In this document: positions 18,214 through 27,320 of the stretch, one piece after another
How the letters are laid out: every line of letters begins with the position of its first letter
How positions within the stretch are numbered: position 1 is the first letter of the stretch
Source: an uncultured Gammaproteobacteria bacterium
GTDB taxonomy: Bacteria > Pseudomonadota > Gammaproteobacteria > Ga0077536
Length of the DNA: 64,000 nt
Direction: 5' to 3'
NCBI GenBank assembly: GCA_938082545.1
Contig: CALKCL010000011.1
Span: 82,846-146,845, forward strand
Translations under genes and position numbers: made by a program
Notes under the pieces: model-generated
The model's input: the letters and a program-made list of their open reading frames with translations, nothing else
Told to the model about the DNA's origin: nothing
Databases searched by the model: none

Positions 18214-18273
18214 CTTTTTGGTGTTTTTAAGTAAAGTCATGGCTTGAAATAAAGCTGTGCTGCTAAAATCCGG

Positions 18274-19137
18274 CTATCTGTGCTCTACGAATCCGTCTCG
18301 GAGAACCACATCTCCTTTCTGAGACAAAACCTGGAACATTATCAGTTCCTCTTCCGTCTCTAATGTCTCGATTCTTAAATGGGTGGGCGCTATTACTGGT
18401 TTAGAAAATCTGCACCCTATCCGGCGGATTTTTTCTGGGTCAGAGTTGAGTGTGTTCTTTACTATTTCGGAAACAGCGAGCGCTAGTGTGGCAGTGCCAT
18501 GCAGAAGAGGCTCTGCCATATTTCCTTGGTGAGCTGCTGATTTCTCAGTATGTATGGGATTCCAGATACGCGCGCATTCAGTGTATGTATGAGCGAGGCC
18601 TCCACTGATTTCTAGCGATGAAACCTGAGCTTCTACAACCTGAGCTTCTATAAGAGAGCTAGAAAATTTTGGTGTGGAGGGTGCTATTTGAGGGAACGCG
18701 CCACAGTCCTCAGTTTTCGCCCCGAGAAATAAGTTCCCTTGCCACGTTTCATTAACGACGATGTCGTCGCTATCAACTGTTTTAAGTTTCCACGTCAGAT
18801 ATATCCCAGGTGTTCGTTGTTCTAGTGAGATAACTTCTGCGGTTGTAAAGTAACTCTGCCCAAGGGATAACGGTTGGTAGATATGTAAATCATGGGTTGC
18901 ATGGACCATTCTATGCATGGGTAAATTGTTCTCATGAAAAAAATCCAATAAAGCAGGCCATTCGCAACAGACGGGGAATAAAGGATGGATACCTAATTTA
19001 GGATGAGTCATATCGTCGAAATATATGGGAAGCAGATCGTTGAGACATGCCGCATAAGCCATTGTGTGACGTTTGGTTACATTGAGCTCAAAGACAGGTC
19101 CGATATAGCTCACTAGCTCGCTTGGCTTGAGGATCAA
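18274..19137 (-). CDS. Double-hotdog MaoC-like dehydratase/hydratase
   Basis: 287 residues with two hotdog halves: an N-terminal FAS1-type dehydratase-like half and a C-terminal MaoC half. The C-terminal half carries the hydratase motif in ARIWNPIHTEKSAA (about 202-215), with the Asn-Pro-x-His pattern of (R)-hydratase-2 enzymes. Likely substrate: an enoyl- or acyl-CoA thioester. TTG 19137 is the start, supported by GGAG at 8 bases; the next ATG would cut into the fold. Its terminator region faces tRNA-Glu. A BVMO gene is divergent. Confidence 0.82.
   Translation of the reverse strand: MILKPSELVSYIGPVFELNVTKRHTMAYAACLNDLLPIYFDDMTHPKLGIHPLFPVCCEWPALLDFFHENNLPMHRMVHATHDLHIYQPLSLGQSYFTTAEVISLEQRTPGIYLTWKLKTVDSDDIVVNETWQGNLFLGAKTEDCGAFPQIAPSTPKFSSSLIEAQVVEAQVSSLEISGGLAHTYTECARIWNPIHTEKSAAHQGNMAEPLLHGTATLALAVSEIVKNTLNSDPEKIRRIGCRFSKPVIAPTHLRIETLETEEELIMFQVLSQKGDVVLRDGFVEHR
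18622..18651. repeat. 15-base tandem duplication inside the hotdog gene
   Basis: AACCTGAGCTTCTA occurs at 18622-18635 and again at 18637-18650, with a 15-base period. It encodes a duplicated VEAQV in the linker between the two hotdog halves and keeps the reading frame, so it looks like a recent slippage event in a flexible region. Confidence 0.7.
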
Positions 19138-19300
19138 GTTGTTCTCCGGTGTTGTCTCTTTACGATAGGATAAGTGAAAAAAGAATATAGTCCAAAGACT
19201 AAGGGCACATTATTTCATGCTGGATGAAACTCGGGCCCAGTGAAGCAACTAGTCTTGATATAAAAAGCCTCGGACATTAGAGTTAGATAACGCTATAAAA

Positions 19301-21139
19301 ATGAGTAGGGACAACAAACGGATGAATGTATTTGAAAAGCTAGGTGTGGACTTTGGAGAGCTGGGCTTTGACCCTGAACGATTACGGGCTAAGTACAGAC
19401 AGGAGAGAGATAAGAGAGTTCGGGCCGACGGGAACAATCAATACCAACAAGTTGTTGGGGATTTTTCCCGATATGTTGACGACCCTTACGCGGCTTCAGA
19501 CTCTGAGCGAGAGCCATTACATGATCACGTCGATGTTGCTGTCATCGGAGGTGGGTTTGGTGGACTTTTAGCGGGAGCAAGATTGCGCGAAACCGGAGTA
19601 GAAAGCATCAGGCTCATAGAAAAAGGAAGCGATTTTGGAGGGACATGGTATTGGAATCGTTACCCAGGTGCGATGTGCGATGTAGAGTCTTACATCTATT
19701 TGCCTCTACTAGAAGAGCTGAGTTATTTCCCTATCGAGAAATATACTCATGCCCCTGAAATACTAGCGCACTGCCGTCGGATAGCGGAGCATTTTGATTT
19801 ATACAGCGACGCTTGTTTACAAACGGAGGTGACTGAGGTCCGCTGGGATGATTCGAATGAGCATTGGATTATCTCTACAAACAGAGACGATTTATTCAGC
19901 GCGAAGACCGTTATCATGTCGAACGGGCCGCTCAATCGTCCAAAGCTTCCCGCTATTGCCGGGATTAATAAGTTTAAAGGGCACACATTTCATACGTCAC
20001 GGTGGGACTATAGTTATACCGGTGGAAATTCTAGCGGTTCGTTAGAAGGTTTGGCAGGCAAAAGAGTCGGCATCATCGGTACAGGTGCGACTGCGGTTCA
20101 ATGTATACCCCATCTTGGAGAGGCTGCAGAAAAATTATTCGTTTTCCAACGAACGCCATCCTCTATTGATGTTCGTGGGAATAAACCGACTGACTCTGAT
20201 TGGGCGGCAAGCCAGCAATCAGGTTGGCAAAAACATAGGATGGAAAATTTTACGAATCTGACTAGTGGTGGAATGGGCGCAGAGGATCTAGTAGGAGATG
20301 GATGGACTGAGATTTACCGGAATTTGACAGGAATGTTACCTCCGAAAGACTTTGAGGAGCTTTCTAAAGAAAACATGTCATTGGCAACTGAGCTGGCGGA
20401 TTTCAAGAAAATGGAAAAAATCAGAGCGCGTGTAGATAGTATCGTTCATGACAAAAAGACTGCAGAGTCTTTGAAGCCGTACTATAGGCAGTTCTGCAAG
20501 AGACCATGTTTTCACGACGAGTATCTAGATACCTACAATAGGCCTAATGTGCATTTAGTCGATACCGAAGGGCGAGGGGTCAATGAGATTACTGAAACGG
20601 GTGTGATGGTTGATGGTGTTCATTACGAACTAGATTGCCTTATCTTTGCCACTGGATTTGAGGTAGGCACAGACTACACACGCAGATCTGGTTATGACGT
20701 CATTGGACGAGAGGGCCTCAGCTTGAGCTCCAAATGGGCGGACGGCCCTTCCACGTTTCATGGATACTGCACAAATGGTTTTCCTAATTGTTACTTTATG
20801 GGCATGGTACACAGCGCGTTAACTACCAATTTCTGCCACTTGTTAGATGAACAAAGTAAGCATCTTGCCCACCTAATCGCGTACGAGAAGGAAAACAGGG
20901 TCAATTTGGAAGCGACTGTCGCTGCTGAAGAGGAGTGGGGGGCTACGATCAAAAAGTTGGCTAGAGTGGGCGAACGATTCTTCGCTGAGTGCACCCCAGG
21001 GTACTATAACAGCGAAGGCAAAGTAGATAAGAAAAATGGGTTTTTATCTAACGTCTATGGTGGAGGGCCATTAGCCTTTTTCGAGATACTAAAGGAATGG
21101 CGAGAATCTGACGGCGCTGCTAGGTTAGTAAAAAAGTAG
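19301..21139 (+). CDS. Baeyer-Villiger-type flavin monooxygenase with N-terminal extension
   Basis: 612 residues. About 75 charged residues precede the FAD motif GGGFGG at 83-88; then GGTWYWNRYPGAMCDVES (113-130) and the full BVMO fingerprint FKGHTFHTSRWD at 225-236, followed by GTGATA for NADPH. The N-terminal extension matches the longer class of BVMOs. ATG 19322, with AGGGA upstream, is an alternative start that shortens the extension by 7 residues. The enzyme would oxidise a ketone to an ester. Divergent from the double-hotdog gene, with 163 bases between. Confidence 0.92.
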   Translation: MSRDNKRMNVFEKLGVDFGELGFDPERLRAKYRQERDKRVRADGNNQYQQVVGDFSRYVDDPYAASDSEREPLHDHVDVAVIGGGFGGLLAGARLRETGVESIRLIEKGSDFGGTWYWNRYPGAMCDVESYIYLPLLEELSYFPIEKYTHAPEILAHCRRIAEHFDLYSDACLQTEVTEVRWDDSNEHWIISTNRDDLFSAKTVIMSNGPLNRPKLPAIAGINKFKGHTFHTSRWDYSYTGGNSSGSLEGLAGKRVGIIGTGATAVQCIPHLGEAAEKLFVFQRTPSSIDVRGNKPTDSDWAASQQSGWQKHRMENFTNLTSGGMGAEDLVGDGWTEIYRNLTGMLPPKDFEELSKENMSLATELADFKKMEKIRARVDSIVHDKKTAESLKPYYRQFCKRPCFHDEYLDTYNRPNVHLVDTEGRGVNEITETGVMVDGVHYELDCLIFATGFEVGTDYTRRSGYDVIGREGLSLSSKWADGPSTFHGYCTNGFPNCYFMGMVHSALTTNFCHLLDEQSKHLAHLIAYEKENRVNLEATVAAEEEWGATIKKLARVGERFFAECTPGYYNSEGKVDKKNGFLSNVYGGGPLAFFEILKEWRESDGAARLVKK

Positions 21140-21275
21140 CAGATTTTAATATATTGGGCCTTTAGTTAATCCTACTTTTATAGGCTTTTAGCTGCTTGTG
21201 TGGCCGGAAAGAAATAGATTACAATAAAATAACTTGCCAAGCCTAACGTATCATCCTCATAGGGAGCTTTCTCGA

Positions 21276-22259
21276 GTGAAAAAATTTATAACTGTTTTGG
21301 TAGCGTCTTGTCTGCTTACATTTTCTTTTGTTTTATCAGCTGATGAGCCAGGAATGGCCTCGAGCGTCGGGAAGCAAATGGTAGGTTCAGCTTTATCTGG
21401 AAACGTCAATGAGATCTTGCAAAATGGTGCAAATTTGGTTGGGGATAAGTCTGCTAGTGTGGCGGAGAATGCGTTGAGGAATTTGTTTCCTACTGCGCAA
21501 GTAGAGCTAGAATGGTCTGACGAATACGGTTTAGAAGGCGAAGCATTAATCCTATCACCTTTGTTAGAGAGCGCAGACAACTCAAAATTAATTTTTACTC
21601 AAGCTAGTGTGGTAGCAGCTGAGCGTCGTACCACCGTTAATATTGGCTTAGGCGCTAGACATTTAGCGATGGGTGACAAGTTATTAATGGGAGTGAACGC
21701 TTTCTATGACCATGAATTCCCTTTAGATCATCAAAGAGTTTCCGTGGGAGCTGAATTTAGAACCACAATGGGTGAAATTAATACCAATTTCTACTGGGGC
21801 ACCAGTGGTTGGAAGAAAGCCCGAAAAACTAATTTTTCTGAAAGAGCTATGGATGGATTTGACATAGAATACGGAATGCCTCTCCCTTATATGCCGAGAA
21901 CTAAGTTTTACGGTGGTTACTTCAGGTGGCGTGCTCAGAATCAAGATGGAAAGAAAAAAGCAGATAACGGATGGTCAATGTCATTAGACTCTGAAATATT
22001 TAATGGGGTGTTTCTTGAGTTAGGCCATCGTTATTATAATAACAGCAGTGACGAAGTATTTGCTTCAGTTCAGGTCGATGTTGTCGGCTTGTTGACTAAG
22101 AAGCCAGCGAATACGAAGCCATTTTTCTCTAATGTTGCTTGGCAAGGACTTACCAGTATGAAAGAGAATCGATATGCGGAAGTTCGTCGCCAGAATCAGA
22201 TAGTCAAGGAAACCAAGTCTGACGTGAGTGACTTTAGTGTGACAGTCAGCGGTTTCTAA
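21276..22259 (+). CDS. Inverse autotransporter beta-domain protein, no passenger
   Basis: 327 residues from GTG 21276, which has AGGGAG upstream; the frame further up uses a poor TTG. A signal peptide (MKKFITVLVASCLLTFSFVLSA) is followed by a short helical linker and then about 250 residues resembling the intimin/invasin barrel: VELEWSDEYGLEGEAL, GLGARHLAMGDKLLMGVNAFYDHEF, ending SVQVDVV. In intimins a long passenger follows the barrel; here only about 50 residues do. It should insert in the outer membrane, perhaps as a porin-like or anchoring barrel. A strong terminator follows. Confidence 0.75.
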   Translation: MKKFITVLVASCLLTFSFVLSADEPGMASSVGKQMVGSALSGNVNEILQNGANLVGDKSASVAENALRNLFPTAQVELEWSDEYGLEGEALILSPLLESADNSKLIFTQASVVAAERRTTVNIGLGARHLAMGDKLLMGVNAFYDHEFPLDHQRVSVGAEFRTTMGEINTNFYWGTSGWKKARKTNFSERAMDGFDIEYGMPLPYMPRTKFYGGYFRWRAQNQDGKKKADNGWSMSLDSEIFNGVFLELGHRYYNNSSDEVFASVQVDVVGLLTKKPANTKPFFSNVAWQGLTSMKENRYAEVRRQNQIVKETKSDVSDFSVTVSGF

Positions 22260-22276
22260 AAAGAAGCCTAAGTGAG

Positions 22277-22304
22277 AAAACGGCCGTTTGGCCGTTTTTT
22301 TTTT
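22277..22304 (+). terminator. Rho-independent terminator, likely bidirectional
   Basis: AAACGGCC, a short GTTT loop, GGCCGTTT, then a run of T. It ends the inverse-autotransporter gene. The opposite-strand secreted-protein gene ends a few bases beyond, so it may serve both. Confidence 0.88.
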
Positions 22305-22310
22305 GGCCGT

Positions 22311-22901
22311 TTAATACTGAGGACAATTCCCCAAGGCTTCTTCACAGACCGCAAGGTAGGAGAGGTAACCCAGCCAGAATTTCCTGGCTTCCAAGTCAAC
22401 TGGTATTTCGTTTTCAGTATCGTAAGGTTCTACTCTCCAGCTTTTCTGGAGGAGATAGAAGTTTTTGTAACCGGAAATTCCACGCAATATGCTGAATTCG
22501 CCGAGTCCGTTTTGGGTGCTCGCACCGCAGAGTAGCATGACCGCTGCAGTTGGATACTGATGAGAGACTCCATTTAAAGCAATAGGTTTTACGTCAAAAT
22601 CGGAGCATTGTCGAGATAAGTGATCGACGACTCGAGTAAGCATCAAGTCTAAGTCTGCGTCAGGCTGATCCAATAGCATTTGAACAGACAGCAGCTCCTT
22701 CCAATTTTTCTCATCTTGGCCCGCAGGTGCGTACTCTGTTGTGGACAAATTGTCTTGCCGATTAGAGAAAATTTCTTCCCAACCACTCGGTTCGATGAAA
22801 AGCAGCTGTTCTGCGCTTTCATTACTTGCCTCTTGAGAGAAGCTAGATGTAGCTAAAATAAGACTGCCTATAGTGGCAGCAGTTCTAAAAATTTTTTTCA
22901 C
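22311..22901 (-). CDS. Secreted protein of unknown function
   Basis: 196 residues. A clear signal peptide (basic MKKIFRT, then a hydrophobic core ending near SSFSQ) predicts export to the periplasm. Several cysteines (in RQCSDF, LLCGAS, AVCEEALGNCPQY) could form disulfides. I do not recognise a family. GTG 22901 has AAGGA upstream. It is convergent with the outer-membrane barrel gene and shares its terminator. Confidence 0.75.
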   Translation of the reverse strand: MKKIFRTAATIGSLILATSSFSQEASNESAEQLLFIEPSGWEEIFSNRQDNLSTTEYAPAGQDEKNWKELLSVQMLLDQPDADLDLMLTRVVDHLSRQCSDFDVKPIALNGVSHQYPTAAVMLLCGASTQNGLGEFSILRGISGYKNFYLLQKSWRVEPYDTENEIPVDLEARKFWLGYLSYLAVCEEALGNCPQY

Positions 22902-23145
22902 TCAGTATCCTTTATGGTGAGAGTCAGACATAAATTAAAGTGATTAATGCCATTAAAGCTATATTGTACCGAATGGTAAAGTAATCCGCTCGACTCGAAA
23001 ATAATTAGAAAAATGATATCAGTATCTGTTAAGTTAAGCTTGTAAGTCGCGCAGGCAAATTTACTTAGCCTTTGTGAACTAACCAAAATGGGTTTTTGCT
23101 AAGTTTTTTTGTTTCAATTTCAAATATGAATAAAGGAGAGAAATT

Positions 23146-24084
23146 ATGTCTCTAGATCAAAGTACGGATGCACTGTTGAAGAATATCGCTGCAGGTGGAG
23201 GGCCAGCATTGCATGAGATGCCTTATGAAACGTGTCGTTCCGTTTTCTTACAATTGGTGCAAAACCTTCAGGGTGAGACTCTTCCTATCCACAGTAGTGT
23301 CGATAAGTCAGTTGCAGGGCCAAATGGGGAGATTCCAATCAGAGTGTATACTCCGAGGGCGATTGGAGATGAGAAATTGCCTGTTGTGGTTCTTTATCAT
23401 GGAGGTGGATGGGTCATTGGTGATCTCGAAAGTCATGACAACCAGTGTCGTTATTTGGCTAATGAAGCAGACAGTATTGTCGTCGCTGTTGATTATCGGC
23501 TTGCGCCAGAACATATTTTTCCTGCCGGAGTAAAAGACTGTATCGCTGCTACGGAATGGGTGGTGGCTAATGCTGCGAGTATCGGGGGTGATAGCTCCCT
23601 CGTGGCAGTTACCGGTGACAGTGCTGGAGGCAACATGGCAGCTGTGGTCGCGCTGCAGCTAAGAGAGAAGATAGTATTCCAGCTTTTGGTTTACCCGGTC
23701 ACTGATTTCTCTGATGCTGTCTACCCTTCTCGCGAAGAGTTCGGTGGAGGTGCGTATTTTCTATCTATGGAAGATATGGCTTGGTTTGGTGGTCTTTATA
23801 CTAATAATGGCGAAGTGTCACTTTTGGACGAACACGCGACAGTGATGTCAGTGACCGACCTAGCTGGTGTTGCTCCCGCGTTGACTATTACAGCCGGATT
23901 TGATCCGCTTAGAGATGAAGGGAAGGCTTATGCTGAAAAGCTAAAAAAGGCTGGAATCAAGTCTGATTATAAGTGTTATGACGGGACTATTCACGGATTC
24001 ACACTTTTCCCAGGCGCGTTAGAAGCCGGGAAAGAAGCTTTAGGGCTTATGGTGAGTTCATTGAAGACAGCCTTTGGTAAATAA
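23146..24084 (+). CDS. HSL-family alpha/beta hydrolase (esterase)
   Basis: 312 residues. The oxyanion-hole motif HGGGW lies near 83-87, the nucleophile is the serine of GDSAGG near 161, and the acid and base are in GFDPLRDEG and GTIHGFTLFPG. This is the complete hormone-sensitive-lipase triad, which hydrolyses short to medium esters or lactones in the cytoplasm. AAAGGAG precedes ATG 23146. It would suit cleavage of esters made by the neighbouring BVMOs, which is inference. A 13-bp terminator follows. Confidence 0.93.
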   Translation: MSLDQSTDALLKNIAAGGGPALHEMPYETCRSVFLQLVQNLQGETLPIHSSVDKSVAGPNGEIPIRVYTPRAIGDEKLPVVVLYHGGGWVIGDLESHDNQCRYLANEADSIVVAVDYRLAPEHIFPAGVKDCIAATEWVVANAASIGGDSSLVAVTGDSAGGNMAAVVALQLREKIVFQLLVYPVTDFSDAVYPSREEFGGGAYFLSMEDMAWFGGLYTNNGEVSLLDEHATVMSVTDLAGVAPALTITAGFDPLRDEGKAYAEKLKKAGIKSDYKCYDGTIHGFTLFPGALEAGKEALGLMVSSLKTAFGK

Positions 24085-24099
24085 AGCGCTTATAGTTCT

Positions 24100-24131
24100 A
24101 AATGCTAGGCCTCGATTAAGGCCTAGCATTT
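24100..24131 (+). terminator. Rho-independent terminator after the HSL esterase
   Basis: A perfect 13-bp stem (24100-24112 with 24119-24131) around the loop CGATTA, followed by AGTTTCTC. It can also stop transcripts from the opposite strand, where a hydrolase gene ends about 55 bases away. Confidence 0.8.
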
Positions 24132-24184
24132 AGTTTCTCACGCGATGGTGTTCCAACTATTTCTCTTTGCGACAAGTCAGTCGG

Positions 24185-24904
24185 CTAATCACGGCCAGCT
24201 TGAATGATTTTGCTCGATAGAAGCTCCGGGTTCGAGAAACAAACTTCATGAGAACCACTTAACTGTACCAATCGAAAAGTTCCTAACTTTTCTGAAAGTC
24301 TTGGGTGCCAGCCGAGACTCTGGGGCAAAGCTGTATCCTCAGTTGCATTGATATAGGACTTTCCTATAGCCATTTCCGAGGGGTTGCTTGTAGTGTTCGA
24401 TTTATCAACAAACGTTTTGTATGGGTGGGCATTTAATTGATCGTAGTATTTCTCGGCTACTTCTGACGAAACATCGTTAATGAAAGCTTCTCTCCAGAGT
24501 TCGTAAGGTAGTGCTACAGATCCGTCAGGTTTCAGGATCGAATCAAACAATTCTTTGTAGTGAGGAGGTGTCATATCTAGAAGCGACTCTCCATTATTCG
24601 GTACAAATGCATTCCAATATACAAGTCTTCGGACGCGCTTAGGCATCAGATCGGCAATCCCAGTAATGACCATACCGCCATAACTGTGACCTACTAGAAC
24701 AAAGTCTGAAAGTTCTTTTTGCTGGATGTAATTCTCTAGCGAATTGATCACATCTGATAAGCCCACTAATTTGTCGTCGGAAGGACCATTGCCCTTTAAG
24801 GTGGGAAGGTGAACTGCATGACCGGCTTTGCGCATGCTTTTTGCGACCGGTTCCATAAGCTCGCCGTTATGCCAAGCACCGTGTACTAAAATAAAACATG
24901 CCAC
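24185..24904 (-). CDS. Alpha/beta hydrolase (MES/hydroxynitrile-lyase-like)
   Basis: 239 residues. HGAWHNGEL near the N-terminus forms the oxyanion hole, the nucleophile elbow is GHSYGG near 72-77, and the histidine is in QLSGSHEVCFSNPE near the C-terminus. The pattern matches the methyl-esterase/hydroxynitrile-lyase group. Substrate unknown. GTG 24904 is supported by AAGGAG 9 bases upstream. It converges with the HSL esterase; the EF-G2 gene is divergent. Confidence 0.88.
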   Translation of the reverse strand: MACFILVHGAWHNGELMEPVAKSMRKAGHAVHLPTLKGNGPSDDKLVGLSDVINSLENYIQQKELSDFVLVGHSYGGMVITGIADLMPKRVRRLVYWNAFVPNNGESLLDMTPPHYKELFDSILKPDGSVALPYELWREAFINDVSSEVAEKYYDQLNAHPYKTFVDKSNTTSNPSEMAIGKSYINATEDTALPQSLGWHPRLSEKLGTFRLVQLSGSHEVCFSNPELLSSKIIQAGRD

Positions 24905-24980
24905 TCTATAGACTCCTTGATTCTCACGACTAGATGCTAAAAACCAATAATACAGTTTTTTGTCGAAAGAGGAGAAACAA

Positions 24981-25151
24981 ATGAATGTGCATCTAAGTGA
25001 TGAATTGATGAGTAATGATCAAATTTATTGTCTTTTTTTGACCGATTTTGGTTCTTTTTGGCTGTTCTTGCTATTTAGGTTGATTCAGAGCTATAAAGAT
25101 TCATCTTTTGCCAATATAATGCCGCCGAATTCTTTATCAATAATGTTATAA
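24981..25151 (+). CDS. Possible small ORF (56 residues) upstream of fusA2
   Basis: ATG 24981 is preceded by a very good AGGAG at 7 bases, and the predicted peptide has one hydrophobic segment (FLTDFGSFWLFLLFRLI). The 298-base gap holds no other gene. The composition is AT-rich and no family is recognised; it may be chance, a leader peptide or a remnant. Confidence 0.25.
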   Translation: MNVHLSDELMSNDQIYCLFLTDFGSFWLFLLFRLIQSYKDSSFANIMPPNSLSIML

Positions 25152-25202
25152 GCGTATGCGTCTGAGAACAGGTGCCCAGTACGCTATTTCCAGAGGCCAC
25201 AC

Positions 25203-27287
25203 ATGACAGACCTTACGCTTTACCGAAACATTGGGATTTTTGCGCACGTTGATGCAGGGAAAACCACTACCACTGAACGATTCTTAAAATTAACCGGGAA
25301 AATACATAAGATCGGTGAAGTACATGATGGTGCTGCGACTACTGATTTCATGGATCAAGAGCAAGAACGCGGAATTACGATTCAGTCCGCAGCCACCACT
25401 TGTTTCTGGAAAGATCACAGATTCAATATTATCGATACTCCGGGGCACGTTGACTTTACGATTGAAGTTTATCGCTCTCTAAAAGTTTTAGATGGTGGCG
25501 TGGGAGTATTTTGCGGCTCTGGAGGTGTGGAGCCACAATCAGAAACAAACTGGCGATATGCTAACGATTCCGAGGTTGCACGTATTATCTATGTAAACAA
25601 ACTAGATAGAACTGGTGCAGATTTTTACCGTGTAGTTGACCAAGTGGAAAAAGTACTGGGAGCTCGTACGGTAGTTATGGTTCTGCCTATTGGTACTGAG
25701 GATGAATTTAAAGGAGTCGTGGATCTCCTAACCAGAAAATCTTGGATTTGGGATGATTCCGGCGACCCTGACAATTACACTATCGGCGACGTTCCAGAAG
25801 ATATGGTAGAAAAAGTTGAAGAATATCGCGAAAAAATGATTGAAAGTGCTGTAGAAATGGATGATGTAGCTATGGAGCAGTATCTCGATGGTGTAGAGCC
25901 AGACATGGATACAATTAAAACGTGCATTCGTAAAGGGACAAGAGAACTCATTTTCTTCCCAACGTTTTGCGGCTCTGCTTTTAAAAACAAAGGCGTTCAA
26001 CTGATTTTAAACGCAGTTATTGACTATCTTCCTAACCCTACTGAAGTTAAACCTCAGGCGGAGGTTGATCTCGAGGGCGTTGAGACTGGGGAGCTGGCGT
26101 TAGTCGATCCATCTGCGCCGTTTCGAGCATTGGCCTTTAAAATCATGGACGACCGTTATGGCGCTTTGACTTTTATTAGGATCTATTCTGGAACTATTAA
26201 GAAAGGAACTACAGTCCTTAATAGCTTTACCGGAAAGACTGAGCGAATAGGCAGAATCGTAGAAATGCATGCTGATTCACGAAATGACGTAGATGTAGCT
26301 CAGGCAGGTGATATTGTTGCGGTACTGGGTATGAAGAATGTGCAAACTGGCCATACTTTGTGCGATGAGAATAAGCCTGCCACTTTAGAGCCAATGATTT
26401 TTCCTGATCCGGTAATATCAATCGCAATTTCACCTACCGACAAAGCAGGTTCTGAAAAACTTGGTGTTGCGCTTGGAAAAATGATCCAAGAGGATCCGTC
26501 TTTTAGAGTCGAGACTGACCAAGAAAGTGGCGAGACTATTATTAAAGGGATGGGTGAATTACATCTTGATATCAAAGTTGATATCTTAAAGAGAACTCAC
26601 GGTTGTGAGGTTACTGTTGGGGCACCTCAGGTAGCTTACCGTGAGACTATCACTGAGAAAACTAAAGACATTTATACTCATAAAAAACAAACGGGTGGTG
26701 CTGGTCAGTTCGCTAAAATTGATTACATCATCGAGCCAGGAGAAGTCGGTACTGGTTTCGAATTCATATCAAAAGTAACTGGAGGAAATGTGCCTCGTGA
26801 ATTTTGGCCTGCAGTTCAAAAGGGGTTTGAAGGAAGTATCGTTGAAGGCGTGCTAGCTGGGTTTCCAATGCAGGATGTGAAAGTCACTTTAATGGATGGG
26901 GCATATCATGCGGTCGACTCTTCGGCTGTGGCATTTGAAACCGCCGCTCGAGCTGCTTACCGGCAGACAATGCCTAAAGCATCTCCCCAGTTACTCGAGC
27001 CTATCATGAATATTGACGTTTTCACTCCTGAGGATCACGTAGGCGATGTAATTGGAGATCTTAATCGACGTCGAGGAATGATTAAGGCTCAGGAAGCTCA
27101 GGTTAGCGGTGTGAGAATAAAGTCAGAAGCACCCTTGAGTGAGATGTTTGGATACATCGGAGATCTTCGCACGATGACTTCAGGTCGAGGTCAGTTTTCT
27201 ATGGAGTTCTCTCATTATTCGTCGTGCCCTAAAAATATAGCAGAGGAAGTTATTAAGGTCGTTAGAGAGCTAAAAGCCGAGAAATAA
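25203..27287 (+). CDS. fusA2: Elongation factor G, EF-G2 type
   Basis: 694 residues covering all EF-G domains. G1 is AHVDAGKTT (14-22), G3 is DTPGHVDF, and G4 is [10 protein letters not shown]. The opening [20 protein letters not shown] and [16 protein letters not shown] match the second EF-G found in Vibrio, Shewanella and Pseudomonas rather than the str-operon copy. No rpsL, rpsG or tuf neighbour is present, which supports a stand-alone paralogue. It would act in translocation or ribosome recycling. GAGG lies before the ATG. Confidence 0.92.
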   Translation: MTDLTLYRNIGIFAHVDAGKTTTTERFLKLTGKIHKIGEVHDGAATTDFMDQEQERGITIQSAATTCFWKDHRFNIIDTPGHVDFTIEVYRSLKVLDGGVGVFCGSGGVEPQSETNWRYANDSEVARIIYVNKLDRTGADFYRVVDQVEKVLGARTVVMVLPIGTEDEFKGVVDLLTRKSWIWDDSGDPDNYTIGDVPEDMVEKVEEYREKMIESAVEMDDVAMEQYLDGVEPDMDTIKTCIRKGTRELIFFPTFCGSAFKNKGVQLILNAVIDYLPNPTEVKPQAEVDLEGVETGELALVDPSAPFRALAFKIMDDRYGALTFIRIYSGTIKKGTTVLNSFTGKTERIGRIVEMHADSRNDVDVAQAGDIVAVLGMKNVQTGHTLCDENKPATLEPMIFPDPVISIAISPTDKAGSEKLGVALGKMIQEDPSFRVETDQESGETIIKGMGELHLDIKVDILKRTHGCEVTVGAPQVAYRETITEKTKDIYTHKKQTGGAGQFAKIDYIIEPGEVGTGFEFISKVTGGNVPREFWPAVQKGFEGSIVEGVLAGFPMQDVKVTLMDGAYHAVDSSAVAFETAARAAYRQTMPKASPQLLEPIMNIDVFTPEDHVGDVIGDLNRRRGMIKAQEAQVSGVRIKSEAPLSEMFGYIGDLRTMTSGRGQFSMEFSHYSSCPKNIAEEVIKVVRELKAEK

Positions 27288-27294
27288 GTTGAAA

Positions 27295-27320
27295 AGCCCT
27301 AGCTTAATTAAGCTAGGGCT
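27295..27320 (-). terminator. Terminator of pepN, shared convergent hairpin
   Basis: A perfect 26-base palindrome, AGCCCTAGCTTAA and its inverse. On the minus strand it is followed by TTTTC, so it mainly terminates pepN, whose stop codon lies inside it. On the plus strand no T-run follows, so it is a weaker stop for fusA2. Confidence 0.75.

Noticed and set aside
21234..21275. Upstream TTG extension of the inverse-autotransporter gene
   Set aside because: It puts 14 polar residues before a typical signal peptide; GTG 21276 has AGGGAG upstream.
22272..22535. Plus-strand frame running from the terminator through the secreted-protein gene
   Set aside because: Starts inside a strong terminator hairpin and lies opposite a gene with signal peptide and ribosome site.
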